The notes: a model not told the origin generated them from the letters alone. DNA of 64,000 bases from Herbaspirillum aquaticum (GCF_002213425.1 NZ_NJGV01000010.1:62001-126000); one strand, 5' to 3'. Shown: positions 1-9,357, counted from the first letter of the stretch. Numbers and translations: made by a program.

Positions 1-1511
1 GTATTGAGACGCCAGCCACTGGTCTGTGCCCAGGGATCGCGGCTGTCCTGGTTACGCTGCTCCCGTTGCAGCAGGGCTGCGGTGGCCAGGGCCAGCGTGT
101 CGGCTGTGGGCGCGACCGGGGCAGGGAAGAGCGTGTCGCGGTGACGTTCGATCAGGCCGGTATCGAGATCGGCCGTCGCAAATGCCTGGCCTGCGATCAG
201 CCGCTGCAGGAAGCCGATGTTGGTTGCCAGCCCGACCACCTGGTACTGCGCCAGCGCACGCGCCATGTTGCGCAGGGCGGCGTCACGGTCAGCGCCCCAA
301 ACGATGAGCTTGGCGATCATCGGATCATAGAAGGGCGAGATGGCATCGCCCTCGCGCACACCGGCATCAATGCGCACGGCCGCCGGTTGCGTGGCACCGG
401 GTGCGGCCAGCGCGAATTCCACCGCAGGGGCGCTGCGCATGCGGGTGAGCGTGCCGATGGCGGGGAGGAAACCTTTCTCGGGATTCTCCGCATAGATGCG
501 CGCCTCGATGGCGTGGCCCTGGATGCGCAACTGCTCCTGCTTCAGCGGCAGCGGCTCGCCCGATGCCACGCGCAATTGCCACTCCACCAGGTCCAGTCCG
601 GTAATCATTTCCGTGACGGGGTGCTCGACTTGCAAGCGCGTATTCATCTCCATGAAGTAGAAAGTGCCGTCCTGGTTGGCGATGAATTCCACCGTGCCGG
701 CACCGACGTAGCCGACGGCACGGGCAGCGGCGACGGCTGCCTCGCCCATGGCGGCGCGGCGGCCGCAGCTCATGCCGGGGGCCGGGGCTTCTTCCAGCAC
801 CTTCTGGTGGCGGCGCTGCACCGAGCAGTCGCGCTCGAAGAGATAGACGCAATGGCCGTGGCCATCAGCAAAGACCTGGATTTCGATATGGCGCGGACGG
901 GTCAGGTATTTCTCCACCAGCACGCGGTCATCGCCGAAACTGGAAATCGCCTCGCGCTTGCAGGAGGCCAGTGCCACCTCGAAATCTTCACTGCGCTCGA
1001 CCACGCGCATGCCCTTGCCACCGCCACCAGCGCTGGCCTTGAGCAGCACCGGGTAGCCGATGCGGTCGGCTTCGGTACGCAGGAAATCGCTCTCCTGGCG
1101 CTGGCCGTGATAGCCCGGCACCAGCGGCACGGCGGCTTTTTCCATCAAGGCCTTGGCCGCAGATTTGGAACCCATGGCCTCGATGGCCGAGGCCGGCGGG
1201 CCGATGAAGACCAGGCCGGCATCGGCGCAGGCCTGGGCGAAGCCGGCGTTCTCCGACAGGAAGCCGTAGCCGGGGTGGATCGCTTGGGCGCCGGTGGCGA
1301 GTGCGGCGGCGATGATCTTGTCGGCGCAGAGATAGCTTTCCTTGGCCGGGGCCGGGCCCAGGTGCACGCTCTCGTCACAGGCGGCCACGTGCTTGGCCTG
1401 GGCGTCGGCATCGGAATACACGGCCACGGTGGCGATACCCAGGCGGCGGGCGGTGGCGGCCACGCGGCAGGCGATTTCGCCGCGATTGGCGATCAGGATC
1501 TTGGTGAACAT
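1..1511 (-). CDS. liuD: Methylcrotonyl-CoA carboxylase biotin-carboxylase subunit (partial)
   Basis: ATP-dependent carboxylation of biotin for methylcrotonyl-CoA carboxylase in leucine breakdown. The window shows 503 codons from the N-terminus; the C-terminal biotinyl domain lies beyond the window edge. Seen: N-terminal MFTKILIANRGEIACR, the ATP-grasp glycine loop KASAGGGGKGM (about residues 158-168), ERDCSVQRRHQK (about 230) and EMNTRLQVEHPVTE (about 287), all standard for biotin carboxylases. The ATG at 1511 lies 22 bases after liuB, with GGAGACACC before it. Assignment to methylcrotonyl-CoA rather than acetyl- or propionyl-CoA carboxylase rests on liuA, liuB and liuR in the same operon. 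Confidence 0.93.
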   Translation of the reverse strand, partial: MFTKILIANRGEIACRVAATARRLGIATVAVYSDADAQAKHVAACDESVHLGPAPAKESYLCADKIIAAALATGAQAIHPGYGFLSENAGFAQACADAGLVFIGPPASAIEAMGSKSAAKALMEKAAVPLVPGYHGQRQESDFLRTEADRIGYPVLLKASAGGGGKGMRVVERSEDFEVALASCKREAISSFGDDRVLVEKYLTRPRHIEIQVFADGHGHCVYLFERDCSVQRRHQKVLEEAPAPGMSCGRRAAMGEAAVAAARAVGYVGAGTVEFIANQDGTFYFMEMNTRLQVEHPVTEMITGLDLVEWQLRVASGEPLPLKQEQLRIQGHAIEARIYAENPEKGFLPAIGTLTRMRSAPAVEFALAAPGATQPAAVRIDAGVREGDAISPFYDPMIAKLIVWGADRDAALRNMARALAQYQVVGLATNIGFLQRLIAGQAFATADLDTGLIERHRDTLFPAPVAPTADTLALATAALLQREQRNQDSRDPWAQTSGWRLN

Positions 1512-1533
1512 GGTGTCTCCTCGGTGGCGCGCT

Positions 1534-3168
1534 TCAGATGCGGAAGACGCCGAATCGGGTCTCTTCGATGGGGGCGTTCAGGGCAGCGGACAATCCCAGC
1601 GCCAATACCTGGCGGGTATCGGCAGGATCGATCACGCCGTCATCCCACAGGCGCGCCGAGGCGTAATACGGATGGCCCTGGGTTTCATATTGGGCGCGGA
1701 TGGGCTCCTTGAAGGCGGCTTCCTCTTCTGCGCTCCAGCTGCCGCCGCGCGTTTCGATGCCGTCGCGCTTGACGGTGGCCAGCACGCTGGCGGCCTGCTC
1801 GCCGCCCATCACCGAGATGCGCGCATTGGGCCACATCCACAGGAAGCGCGGCGAGAAGGCGCGCCCGCACATGCCATAGTTGCCCGCACCGAAACTGCCG
1901 CCGATGATGACGGTGAGCTTGGGCACCTTGGCGGTGGAGACGGCCGTGACCATTTTTGCACCATGGCGTGCAATGCCCTCGTTCTCGGCCTTCTTGCCGA
2001 CCATGAAGCCGGTGATGTTCTGCAGGAAGATCAGCGGGATCTTGCGCTGGCAGCACAGTTCGATGAAGTGCGTGCCCTTCTCGGCCGCTTCCGAAAACAG
2101 GATGCCGTTGTTGGCGATGATGCCCACCGGCATGCCGTGCAGGTGCGCGAAGCCGCACACCAGCGTGGTGCCGTAGCGCGCCTTGAATTCATCGAACTCG
2201 CTGCCATCGACGATGCGGGCGATGACCTCGCGCACGTCGAAGGGCTTGCGCGTATCGGTGGGGATCACGCCATACAGTTCCTGCGCCGGATACTTCGGTT
2301 CCACGCTCTCGCGCAGGGCCAGCTGCTGCGGCTTGCGGCGGTTGAGGTGGCTGACGATGTTGCGCGCGATGGCCAGGGCATGGGTGTCGTCCTGGGCCAG
2401 GTGATCGGCCACGCCCGAGAGGCGCGTATGGACGTCGCCACCGCCCAGTTCTTCAGCCGTCACCACTTCACCGGTGGCCGCCTTGACCAGCGGTGGCCCG
2501 GCCAGGAAGATGGTGGCCTGTTCCTTGACGATGATGGATTCATCGCTCATGGCCGGTACATAGGCACCGCCTGCCGTGCAGGAACCCATCACCACGGCGA
2601 TCTGCGCAATGCCCTTGGCCGACAGGTTGGCCTGGTTGTAGAAGATGCGGCCGAAGTGGTCGCGGTCGGGGAAGACCTCATCCTGGTTGGGCAGGTTGGC
2701 GCCGCCGCTGTCGACCAGGTAGATGCAGGGCAGGTGATTGAATTCGGCAATCTCCTGGGCGCGCAGGTGCTTCTTGGCCGTCATCGGATAGTAGGTGCCG
2801 CCCTTGACGGTGGCATCGTTGCAGACGATCACGCACTCCTGCCCGGCCACGCGGCCGATGCCGGTGATGATGCCGGCCGAGGGCGCGGCATCTTTCAGGT
2901 TGCCTTCGCGGTCCTTCTCGCGGTACATGCCGTAGGCAGCCAGCTGCGAGAATTCCAGGAAGGGCGTGCCCGCGTCCAGCAACATCTGCACGCGCTCGCG
3001 CGGCAGCAGCTTGCCGCGTGCCACGTGCTTCTCGCGCGCGGCCTGGCCGCCGCCTTCGGCGATGGCGGCTACCTTTTCGCGCAGGTCGTCGACGATGCGC
3101 TGCATGGCATCGCGGTTGTGCTGGAATTCCTCGCTGCGCGGGTTGAGCTTGCTTTCAATCTGCGGCAT
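1534..3168 (-). CDS. liuB: Methylcrotonyl-CoA carboxylase carboxyltransferase subunit
   Basis: 544-residue carboxyltransferase that moves the carboxyl group from biotin to 3-methylcrotonyl-CoA, giving 3-methylglutaconyl-CoA. It matches the family over its full length: [15 protein letters not shown] start, [29 protein letters not shown] and [17 protein letters not shown] glycine-rich CoA-binding stretches, and the [19 protein letters not shown] end. The ATG at 3168 is preferred over an in-frame start 45 bases upstream, because MPQIESKL is the usual family N-terminus. It lies between ychJ and liuD on the same strand. liuC (methylglutaconyl-CoA hydratase), often found between liuB and liuD, is absent here. 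Confidence 0.95.
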   Translation of the reverse strand: MPQIESKLNPRSEEFQHNRDAMQRIVDDLREKVAAIAEGGGQAAREKHVARGKLLPRERVQMLLDAGTPFLEFSQLAAYGMYREKDREGNLKDAAPSAGIITGIGRVAGQECVIVCNDATVKGGTYYPMTAKKHLRAQEIAEFNHLPCIYLVDSGGANLPNQDEVFPDRDHFGRIFYNQANLSAKGIAQIAVVMGSCTAGGAYVPAMSDESIIVKEQATIFLAGPPLVKAATGEVVTAEELGGGDVHTRLSGVADHLAQDDTHALAIARNIVSHLNRRKPQQLALRESVEPKYPAQELYGVIPTDTRKPFDVREVIARIVDGSEFDEFKARYGTTLVCGFAHLHGMPVGIIANNGILFSEAAEKGTHFIELCCQRKIPLIFLQNITGFMVGKKAENEGIARHGAKMVTAVSTAKVPKLTVIIGGSFGAGNYGMCGRAFSPRFLWMWPNARISVMGGEQAASVLATVKRDGIETRGGSWSAEEEAAFKEPIRAQYETQGHPYYASARLWDDGVIDPADTRQVLALGLSAALNAPIEETRFGVFRI

Positions 3169-3235
3169 GGTTCTGTCTCTCTGTTCAGTTTCTTGTTGTG
3201 CTGCGGGGCGCACCGGTGCTGGCTTGGCGGGGCAT

Positions 3236-3251
3236 GGTGCAGAAAACGTCA
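3236..3251 (-). repeat. Dispersed 15-16 base motif, copy 1
   Basis: The minus strand reads TGACGTTTTCTGCACC. The first three bases are the TGA stop codon of ychJ, and the motif ends 67 bases before the liuB start codon. The same 15-mer recurs exactly at 41682, 44334, 51220 and 54698. Its function is unknown. Confidence 0.75.
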
Positions 3252-3665
3252 GTCCTCCGGGAAGCGCCCATCCACGTAATACCAGCGGGCCTGGCCGCTG
3301 TCGTCGGGCTGGCGCACGAAGTTGCTGATCTCGTGCAGGCGGTGCGCTTTTCCGCCGACCTTGAAGCGCGCCACGAATTCGACGGTCGCCTCATCGCTGC
3401 CGCTGGCGTGCTGGTGTTTCTTGATGTCCAGGCCGATCCACTTGACGTCGGTTTCGCTGGTCAGTTCTTCTTCCGGCAGCGTGTCAGGGAACCAGGTCGC
3501 GCGCAGGTAGGCTTCATCGCGCAGGGCGAAGGCGCTGTAGCGCGAGCGCATCAGCAGTTCGGCCGTGGCCGGCACTTCGCCGCCGGTGATGAAGCGGCCA
3601 CAGCATTTTTCGAAGCTGGGCTGGCCGCAGGGGCAGGGGCCGGATTTGTCTTTCTTGGTGCTCAT
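3249..3665 (-). CDS. ychJ: YchJ-family SEC-C motif protein
   Basis: Small protein of 138 residues. The N-terminus has the zinc-binding SEC-C type motif (CPCG...CC, in [19 protein letters not shown], about residues 8-26), then the conserved [21 protein letters not shown] and a C-terminal NTF2-like half ending [18 protein letters not shown]. This matches the UPF0225/YchJ family, whose biochemical role is not settled. The ATG at 3665 shares one base with the TGA of the upstream isomerase gene (TGATG), so the two are probably translationally coupled. It sits inside the liu operon, which is not the textbook gene content. Its stop codon is part of the dispersed motif. Confidence 0.9.
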   Translation of the reverse strand: MSTKKDKSGPCPCGQPSFEKCCGRFITGGEVPATAELLMRSRYSAFALRDEAYLRATWFPDTLPEEELTSETDVKWIGLDIKKHQHASGSDEATVEFVARFKVGGKAHRLHEISNFVRQPDDSGQARWYYVDGRFPED

Positions 3666-4267
3666 CAGATCTTTCCGTTCTTGAGGAAGGCTTCCAGCTG
3701 GGTGAAGCGGTCGAAGCCCCAGAATGGTTCGCCATCGACGATCATGAAGGGCGAGCCGAACACGCCGGCCTTGCCGGCGGCCTCGGTGGCTGCGCGCAGC
3801 TGCTCCTTCAGTTCGGGCGTGCCCAGCGCCGTTTCCAGTGCGGCGCGGTCGATGCCGTTGTCGGCGGCGATGCGCAGCACGTTCTCGGGCACGCTGATGT
3901 CGATGTCTTCGGTGAAGTAGGCGCTGTACAAGGTCTTGATCAGGTCCGCCGCCTTGGCCGGCTGGGTCTGCTGCACCCACAGCGTGGCGCGCGCAGCGAC
4001 CTGCGTGCCGATGGGGAACTGGCTCGGCGCCTTGTAGAAGATATTGTGGAAGCGCGCAGTACGCTCCATGTCGTGGCGCGAGTAATCGCCCTTGACCGGA
4101 ATGGTGACCAGCGAATTGGTGCCCAGCGCCTTGAAGATGGGACCCAGCAGGATGGGATGCCAGTTGACGCTGCGGCCGTATTTCGCGGCCAGCTTGTCGA
4201 TTTCGACCGCAGCGAAATAGCCGTAGGGCGAGCTGAAGTCGAAGTAGAAATCGATGGGTGTACTCAT
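3665..4267 (-). CDS. 2-hydroxychromene-2-carboxylate isomerase family (DsbA/GST-kappa fold)
   Basis: 200-residue protein starting MSTPIDFYFDFSSPYGYFAA, the typical beta strand and active-site Ser-Pro-Tyr of the HCCA isomerase/GST-kappa branch of the thioredoxin fold. The later FGSPFMIVDGEPFWGFDRF is the cis-proline and substrate loop of the same family. Relatives isomerise hydroxychromene carboxylates with glutathione, but many members have other or unknown substrates. Its place between liuA (41-base gap) and ychJ (one-base overlap), in an operon for leucine, argues against a role in naphthalene breakdown. The true substrate cannot be read from sequence. Confidence 0.85.
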   Translation of the reverse strand: MSTPIDFYFDFSSPYGYFAAVEIDKLAAKYGRSVNWHPILLGPIFKALGTNSLVTIPVKGDYSRHDMERTARFHNIFYKAPSQFPIGTQVAARATLWVQQTQPAKAADLIKTLYSAYFTEDIDISVPENVLRIAADNGIDRAALETALGTPELKEQLRAATEAAGKAGVFGSPFMIVDGEPFWGFDRFTQLEAFLKNGKI

Positions 4268-4308
4268 GATGTCCGTCGTGTCTGAAGTTTGAAAAGAGGC
4301 GAGGGCGC

Positions 4309-5493
4309 TTACAGCGTATCGGCGAACAGTTCGCGGCCGATCAGCATGCGGCGGATCTCGCTGGTGCCGGCACCGATCTCGTAGAGCTTGGCATCGCGCC
4401 ACAGGCGGCCTACGGGATATTCGTTGATGTAGCCATTGCCGCCCAGCGACTGGATCGCTTCGCCTGCCATCCAGGTGGCTTTCTCGGCCGAATAAAGGAT
4501 GGCACCCGCGGCGTCCTTGCGCAGGGCGCGCACCTTGTCGGCGCTGTCGGCGCGGTCACAGGCCTGGCCGACCGCATAGACATAGGCCTTGCAGGCCATC
4601 ATGGTGGAATACATGTCGGCCAGCTTGCCCTGCATCAGCTGGAATTCGCCGATGGCCTGGCCGAACTGCTTGCGGTCATGCACGTAGGGCACCACCACAT
4701 CCATGCAGGCCTGCATGATGCCCAGCGGGCCGCCGGAGAGCACGCTGCGCTCGAAGTCCAGGCCCGACATCAGCACGTTGACGCCACGGCCGACGCCGCC
4801 CAGCACGTTTTCTTCCGGGACTTCGCAATCCTGGAACACCAGTTCGCCGGTGTGGGAACCGCGCATGCCGAGCTTGTCCAGTTTCTGCGCGACGGAAAAT
4901 CCTTTATACCCTTTCTCTACCAGGAAGGCGGTCATGCCGCGCGCACCGGCGTCGAGATCGGTCTTGGCATAGACCACCAGCACGTCGGCATCGGGGCCAT
5001 TGGTGATCCACATCTTGCTGCCATTGAGCACATAGCGGTCGCCCTTCTTGTCGGCGCGCAATTTCATGCTCACCACATCCGAACCGGCATTGGGCTCGGA
5101 CATGGCCAGCGCACCGATGAAGTCGCCCGAGATCAGCTTGGGCAGGTATTTGCGCTTCTGCTCTTCATTGCCATTGCGCTTGATCTGGTTCACGCACAGG
5201 TTGGAGTGGGCGCCGTAGGACAAGCCCACCGACGCCGAGGCGCGCGAGATTTCCTCCATCGCGATGATGTGCGCCAGGTAGCCCAGTCCGGCCCCGCCGT
5301 ACTCCTCACCGACGGTGATGCCCAGCACGCCCAGGTCGCCCAGCTTCTTCCACAGGTCCATGGGGAACTGGTCGCTGCGGTCGATCTCGGCCGCGCGCGG
5401 GGCGATCTCCGTTTGGGCGAAAGCGGCGACCGCCTCGCGCAGGGCGGCGATGTCTTCGCCATGGTCGAAATTGAGGCCGGGCAGGTGGATCAT
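4309..5493 (-). CDS. liuA: Isovaleryl-CoA dehydrogenase
   Basis: 394-residue FAD acyl-CoA dehydrogenase that oxidises isovaleryl-CoA to 3-methylcrotonyl-CoA, passing electrons to ETF. Seen: the [20 protein letters not shown] and [17 protein letters not shown] flavin-binding stretches, [41 protein letters not shown] and the C-terminal [21 protein letters not shown] Glu at [12 protein letters not shown] (about residue 250) is where isovaleryl-CoA dehydrogenases carry the catalytic base. The ATG at 5493 follows GGAGACACCC. The gene is the first structural gene after liuR, and a LiuR-type palindrome lies 62 bases upstream of the start. Confidence 0.94.
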   Translation of the reverse strand: MIHLPGLNFDHGEDIAALREAVAAFAQTEIAPRAAEIDRSDQFPMDLWKKLGDLGVLGITVGEEYGGAGLGYLAHIIAMEEISRASASVGLSYGAHSNLCVNQIKRNGNEEQKRKYLPKLISGDFIGALAMSEPNAGSDVVSMKLRADKKGDRYVLNGSKMWITNGPDADVLVVYAKTDLDAGARGMTAFLVEKGYKGFSVAQKLDKLGMRGSHTGELVFQDCEVPEENVLGGVGRGVNVLMSGLDFERSVLSGGPLGIMQACMDVVVPYVHDRKQFGQAIGEFQLMQGKLADMYSTMMACKAYVYAVGQACDRADSADKVRALRKDAAGAILYSAEKATWMAGEAIQSLGGNGYINEYPVGRLWRDAKLYEIGAGTSEIRRMLIGRELFADTL

Positions 5494-5554
5494 GGGTGTC
5501 TCCTCGTTGGGTGTTTGGGGAATTCTTGTTGTGATGTGCAACGATCGCTGTTGC

Positions 5555-5570
5555 TTGACGTTAACGTCAA
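5555..5570. promoter_or_regulatory. LiuR operator, proximal to liuA
   Basis: Perfect 16-bp palindrome TTGACGTTAACGTCAA in the 113-base gap between liuR and liuA. It shares the core ACGTTAACGT with the palindrome upstream of liuR at 6049. MerR-family LiuR regulators of proteobacteria are known to bind such inverted repeats in front of branched-chain amino acid genes. Assignment is by position and symmetry. Confidence 0.8.
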
Positions 5571-5606
5571 CGGGGCCGGGATGTGCGGCGGCAGATGCCG
5601 TATGCG

Positions 5607-6020
5607 TCAGGCCGCCACCGCCTTGCGTTTGCTCTTCGGTTTGGCGTCGGCCAGCAGTTGCCGGCATTCCTCTTCGTGGGCGGCGATTTCGGAGAGGGTC
5701 AGTTCGAGGTCCTCGCGCTGCTGCTCCAGTTTTTCGCGATGCTGTTGCAGCAGGCCCAGGAAGCGTTGCAGCTGGGGCTGGGTATCCTTGGGCGACTCGT
5801 ACATGTCGATCAGGTCCTTGATCTCGGCGAGCGTGAAGCCCAGGCGCTTGCCGCGCAGCGTGAGCTTCAGGCGCGTGCGCTCGCGCGCGGGATAGACGCG
5901 ATGCCGCCCGCCCACCCCTTCGCGCTTGGGATTGAGGATGCCGTGGTCTTCGTAGAACCGGATCGCGCGCGGCGTGATCGCGAATTCTTCCGCCAGTTCG
6001 GTGATGGTGTAGGTAGGCAT
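5607..6020 (-). CDS. liuR: MerR-family regulator of leucine catabolism
   Basis: 137-residue MerR-type regulator. The N-terminal winged helix-turn-helix is clear ([50 protein letters not shown], about residues 1-57). A long coiled-coil dimerisation helix follows (about 75-125), then a Lys/Ala-rich tail. There is no metal-binding Cys cluster at the C-terminus, so it is not a metal sensor. First gene of the liu operon, it is flanked by two near-identical palindromes (5555-5570 and 6049-6066), which fits autoregulation plus control of liuA. LiuR proteins usually respond to pathway CoA intermediates; the ligand here is not shown by sequence. Confidence 0.9.
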   Translation of the reverse strand: MPTYTITELAEEFAITPRAIRFYEDHGILNPKREGVGGRHRVYPARERTRLKLTLRGKRLGFTLAEIKDLIDMYESPKDTQPQLQRFLGLLQQHREKLEQQREDLELTLSEIAAHEEECRQLLADAKPKSKRKAVAA

Positions 6021-6048
6021 GGACGGGATGGATTGGGTTGGTCTGGCA

Positions 6049-6066
6049 CTTTACGTTAACGTAAAG
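6049..6066. promoter_or_regulatory. LiuR operator upstream of liuR
   Basis: Perfect 18-bp palindrome CTTTACGTTAACGTAAAG, 28 bases upstream of the liuR start and 92 bases upstream of the divergent MBL-fold gene at 6159. It has the same core as the site at 5555-5570. It could control liuR and, being central to the divergent region, possibly the MBL gene too. Confidence 0.8.
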
Positions 6067-6158
6067 TATATTGTGCCCTGTCGTCCAGCAAAAAATGCAG
6101 GACTGGCACGACGCCCCGTGACGCCGCTCCCCCTTCTTGATGATCGCCAGGTTTACTG

Positions 6159-7223
6159 ATGAATGCACTTGAATCCCAGCTCGACTACGCCTTCGGCGAC
6201 ACCCTGCCCGACACCGGCCACACCATGCAGGTGGCACCGGGCGTGCGCTGGCTGCGCATGGGGCTGCCCTTTGCCTTGAATCACATCAACCTGTGGTTGC
6301 TGGAAGACGAGCTCGATACCCCGCAAGGCCGCCAGCGCGGCTGGACCGTGGTCGATTGCGGCATCGCCACCGACGATACGCGCGCGGCCTGGGAGCGCAT
6401 CTTCACTGAAGAACTCGATGGCTTGCCCATCCTGCGCGTGCTGGTCACGCATTGCCATCCCGACCACGTGGGCCTGGCCGACTGGCTGTGCCAGCGCTGG
6501 CAGGCGCCGCTGTGGATGAGTACCGGGGATTACGCCTTTGCGCGCGTGATGTCGGCAGCCTTGCCGGGGGCCGAGGGCACGGCGGCCACGCCGCATTTCC
6601 AGCGGCATGGCCTGGCCGATCCCGGGACGGTGGCGACGCTGCAGGGGCGCAATACGTATTACCAGGACCTGGTGCCGTCGGTGCCGCACGCGTATCACCG
6701 CATGCAGGATGGCCACGCGGTACGCATCGGCGGGCGGGACTGGGAGATCATCACCGGGTTCGGGCATTCGCCGGAGCACGTGTCGCTGTATTGCGCGGCG
6801 CTCAATGTGCTCATTTCGGGGGATATGGTCTTGCCGCGCATCTCCACCAATGTGTCGGTGTTTGCGATCGAGCCGGAGAGCAATCCGGTGCAGCAGTATC
6901 TGGATTCGCTGGCGAAATACGCGCACCTGCCGGGCGATGTGCTGGTGCTGCCTTCGCATGGCAAGCCCTTCCGTGGCTTGCATACCCGTATCCGGCAGTT
7001 GAACGACCATCACCGCGAGCGTCTGGCCGAAGTGCTGGAGGCCTGTGCCACACCGCAGACGGGCGTGGATATCCTGCCGGTCATGTTCAAGCGGCCGCTG
7101 GATACGCACCAGCTGTCCTTTGCGCTGGGGGAGGCGGTCGCGCACTTGCACAAGCTCTGGTATGACGGGGCGGTGCGGCGCTTGTTGGGGGAGGATGGGG
7201 TGTATCGGTTTGTGGCGGTGTGA
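6159..7223 (+). CDS. MBL-fold metallo-hydrolase
   Basis: 354-residue protein of the metallo-beta-lactamase superfamily. The metal motif HxHxDH is intact as [14 protein letters not shown] (about residue 103), followed by [13 protein letters not shown] (third metal His, about residue 206) and a late [10 protein letters not shown]. The N-terminal part reads [14 protein letters not shown], then a VVDCGI strand, typical of the fold. Some relatives are annotated as hydroxyacylglutathione hydrolase-like or thioesterase-like; the substrate is unknown. It is divergent from liuR and shares a 138-base promoter region that contains a LiuR palindrome, so it may act on a thioester of the leucine pathway. 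That link is inference. Confidence 0.85.
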   Translation: MNALESQLDYAFGDTLPDTGHTMQVAPGVRWLRMGLPFALNHINLWLLEDELDTPQGRQRGWTVVDCGIATDDTRAAWERIFTEELDGLPILRVLVTHCHPDHVGLADWLCQRWQAPLWMSTGDYAFARVMSAALPGAEGTAATPHFQRHGLADPGTVATLQGRNTYYQDLVPSVPHAYHRMQDGHAVRIGGRDWEIITGFGHSPEHVSLYCAALNVLISGDMVLPRISTNVSVFAIEPESNPVQQYLDSLAKYAHLPGDVLVLPSHGKPFRGLHTRIRQLNDHHRERLAEVLEACATPQTGVDILPVMFKRPLDTHQLSFALGEAVAHLHKLWYDGAVRRLLGEDGVYRFVAV

Positions 7224-7228
7224 GCTTT

Positions 7229-7726
7229 TCAAGGCACAGCACTGGTGCAGCGGGAGAAGCCTTCCATCAACGCTGCGCCCAGTTCTGCATCGATACTGTT
7301 GGTATCGACATAGAGGATCTCGGGGCCATCGTTGCTGATGCCTGAATAGCCATCGATATTCTTGTGGTGCGTGGGTTTGATCTCGATGTTGCCACTGTTT
7401 GCCGTAATCCAGCAGCACGCCATCTTTCTCATCATGGCCTTGCGATTCTTGTAGCCATATTGCTGCATGAGCAATGCTTGCCGTTCTTTGGCATTTTTTT
7501 GCACGATGCCTGATTTGAGGATTTCCTGAAATTCAGGCACCGAGACGTGTCTGCTCCTGGACAAGGCCAGTCGCAGCGCGCTGCCGAGCTCGGCAGCGGT
7601 GGCCGTTGGCATCAATATCTGAGGTGAGACGTCGGGGTCGGCAAAATCGAGCATGCCTTGCGACATCGTGATGAACTGATACAAGTCGCCATTGAAATAG
7701 ACGGTCGCTCTTGATGTGTTTTTCAA
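7229..7726 (-). CDS. Contact-dependent inhibition immunity protein, CdiI/DUF1436 type
   Basis: 165-residue cytosolic protein. The pattern MSQGMLDFADPDVSPQILMP, ELGSALRLALSRSRHVS, QQYGYKNRKAMMRKM, IKPTHHKNIDGYSG and AELGAALMEGFSRC is how I remember the DUF1436 (CdiI) immunity family, which neutralises a matching CdiA toxin tip. It starts with TTG at 7726; AAGG seven bases upstream is a good ribosome site. No cdiA or cdiB is in the window, so it is an orphan immunity gene. Base composition is visibly lower in GC than the flanks, which fits horizontal gain. The family call is from memory of the pattern, without a profile search. Confidence 0.72.
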   Translation of the reverse strand: MKNTSRATVYFNGDLYQFITMSQGMLDFADPDVSPQILMPTATAAELGSALRLALSRSRHVSVPEFQEILKSGIVQKNAKERQALLMQQYGYKNRKAMMRKMACCWITANSGNIEIKPTHHKNIDGYSGISNDGPEILYVDTNSIDAELGAALMEGFSRCTSAVP

Positions 7727-7817
7727 TATTGCACCTTGATCTGGAGTGGGACCGGGGGATTACTTGTCTGAAGCAATCAGTACGACGTTTCGCAATGCCG
7801 TTGCATCCCTGTGAAAT

Positions 7818-8399
7818 TCACTCGGCAGACACATCGTAAGGAAGATGCTCTACGGTCAGGAATTGCTCGACCGCCCTTTTCACCTCGCCCTCGGGAAACG
7901 CATGGCAAAGCACTGTTGTCCCCAAATCGTTCGAGCAAAGCAGCATGTCATTGCCTCCCTGGGAAAACAGGAAAAATCGCCAGCCTGTGTCACTAATTTC
8001 CGAATACATGGATAGCTCTACTCCGTAGGGGGGGATCGTCCGGCGACTATCTTCTATTTCGATAAACAGATCGAGGAGCGCCGAGATTCTCTCATCGGTC
8101 TCGGAAAACCAATGCGATGGAAACACGGGATCTGAGTAGGAATGATAGCCGTTGGTGTGCAGTGCACGCTCAAAGACTGCGCAGGGATCAAAGTCCGGTG
8201 GCAGCTCATCGAGTTTGCCGAGGCTGTCATAGCAGCGCCTCAAGTCGGAGGCGATGACATTGAGCGTGAAGTTGCTTTCGCTGGCGCTCAGCAATAACTT
8301 CCCGTTGATGAAAATATTGAAGGGGCCGTAGCAAAAGCTGCCGGTGCTCTCTGCTACGTCATACCAGAATGCGAAATGGTGTGGTCTTCCGGCCAGCAT
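7818..8399 (-). CDS. Imm42-like immunity protein
   Basis: 193-residue soluble protein with no membrane segment. The opening MLAGRPHHFAFWYDV followed by FNIFINGKLLL matches my recollection of the Imm42 immunity family of polymorphic toxin systems. The rest (CHAFPEGEVKRAVEQFL near the end) is uncharacterised. ATG at 8399 is chosen over TTG at 8405, because AGGAG lies six bases before the ATG and the upstream TTG overlaps that spacing. It lies 91 bases from the other orphan immunity gene on the same strand. No matching toxin gene is present. The GC content is lower than the neighbours. The family call is tentative. Confidence 0.6.
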   Translation of the reverse strand: MLAGRPHHFAFWYDVAESTGSFCYGPFNIFINGKLLLSASESNFTLNVIASDLRRCYDSLGKLDELPPDFDPCAVFERALHTNGYHSYSDPVFPSHWFSETDERISALLDLFIEIEDSRRTIPPYGVELSMYSEISDTGWRFFLFSQGGNDMLLCSNDLGTTVLCHAFPEGEVKRAVEQFLTVEHLPYDVSAE

Positions 8400-8438
8400 G
8401 GCCAACTCCTGGTTTTATTCGTTCATTGGTCAACCGGC

Positions 8439-8474
8439 AAAAAAACGCCGACCGGGCATTCACCCGGCCGGCGT
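8439..8474 (-). terminator. Rho-independent terminator after def
   Basis: On the minus strand a GC stem (CGCCGGCCGGG pairing with CCCGGTCGGCG, loop TGAATG, one mismatch) runs into seven T residues, 38 bases after the def stop. It separates def from the immunity genes downstream. Confidence 0.85.
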
Positions 8475-8511
8475 CTGCGCCGATGCATTGCATTAGGCGT
8501 GCTAGCAAGTC

Positions 8512-9030
8512 CTAGCCCGCCTTCTTCTTCATCTCGCGCTCTTCCTTCTGCAGCTTGGTCTTGATGCGGTTGCGCTTCAACGGCGACAGGTACTCGACGA
8601 AGACCTTGCCCTTCAGGTGATCCATCTCATGCTGGATGCACACGGCCAGCAGATCATCGGCATCGACCTCGAAGGCCTTGCCGTCGGCATCGAAGGCGCG
8701 CACCTTCACGCGGGCCGGACGTTCCACGCCGTCGTAGATGCCGGGCACCGACAGGCAGCCTTCGTCATAGACGCGCTTCTCTTCGCTGGCCCAGAGGATC
8801 TCGGGGTTGATGAACACTTGCAGGTTCTTGCCTTCGTCGGAAACGTCGATGACCACCACCTGTTCATGCACATCCACCTGGCTGGCCGCCAGGCCCACGC
8901 CGGGGGCGGCATACATGGTCTCGGCCATGTCGGCCACCAGCTTCTTGATGCGCTCGTCGAAGACGGTCACGGGGACGGCAACCTTGTGCAGGCGCGGATC
9001 GGGATAACGGAGGATGTTCAGCAGGGCCAT
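8512..9030 (-). CDS. def: Peptide deformylase
   Basis: 172-residue iron/zinc enzyme that removes the formyl group from nascent protein N-termini. All three family motifs are present: GVGLAASQ (44-51), EGCLS (90-94) and HEMDH (134-138), giving metal ligands Cys92, His134 and His138 and catalytic Glu135. The C-terminus is a Lys-rich tail, [14 protein letters not shown]. It is divergent from dprA. In many betaproteobacteria fmt follows def; here def ends in a terminator and is followed by two immunity genes instead. Confidence 0.97.
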   Translation of the reverse strand: MALLNILRYPDPRLHKVAVPVTVFDERIKKLVADMAETMYAAPGVGLAASQVDVHEQVVVIDVSDEGKNLQVFINPEILWASEEKRVYDEGCLSVPGIYDGVERPARVKVRAFDADGKAFEVDADDLLAVCIQHEMDHLKGKVFVEYLSPLKRNRIKTKLQKEEREMKKKAG

Positions 9031-9357
9031 ACGTGTGTTCTCGGTAAGCTTGGGGTTCGGTCTCGGGGGACCTGGTTCGGGCCGGATCTCGTCATTTTGC
9101 GAGCGTGCGGGAAATTCATTTCGGGATTTGTCATGTAAATGCGGCCGAAGCGCGACGCTTCAAGCACGGCCACCGCACAATGCCGGTCCTGGCAGGCCTG
9201 TGCGGCGTGGCGCGGCGGCCAGGAGATTCCCGTTTTTCGGAAAAGTGTATCACAGCCCGCCACAGGCCCGCCCGGAGAGCCGCGCCGCACGGCCTTGAGC
9301 GGGCGGCCGATGTACAACACTTCATTTATCCCCATGCAAGAGCCTATCCACGACGAT
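9031..9357. other. def-dprA divergent intergenic region
   Basis: About 327 bases between the divergent starts of def and dprA. It should hold both promoters, but I see no clear sigma-70 pair, no strong palindrome and no convincing small gene. The dprA start may lie up to 50 bases upstream of where it is placed here, which would shorten this gap. Confidence 0.5.

Noticed and set aside
66..3279. Long plus-strand open frames over liuD and liuB
   Set aside because: The minus-strand genes carry all carboxylase motifs; the plus frames are compositional shadows.
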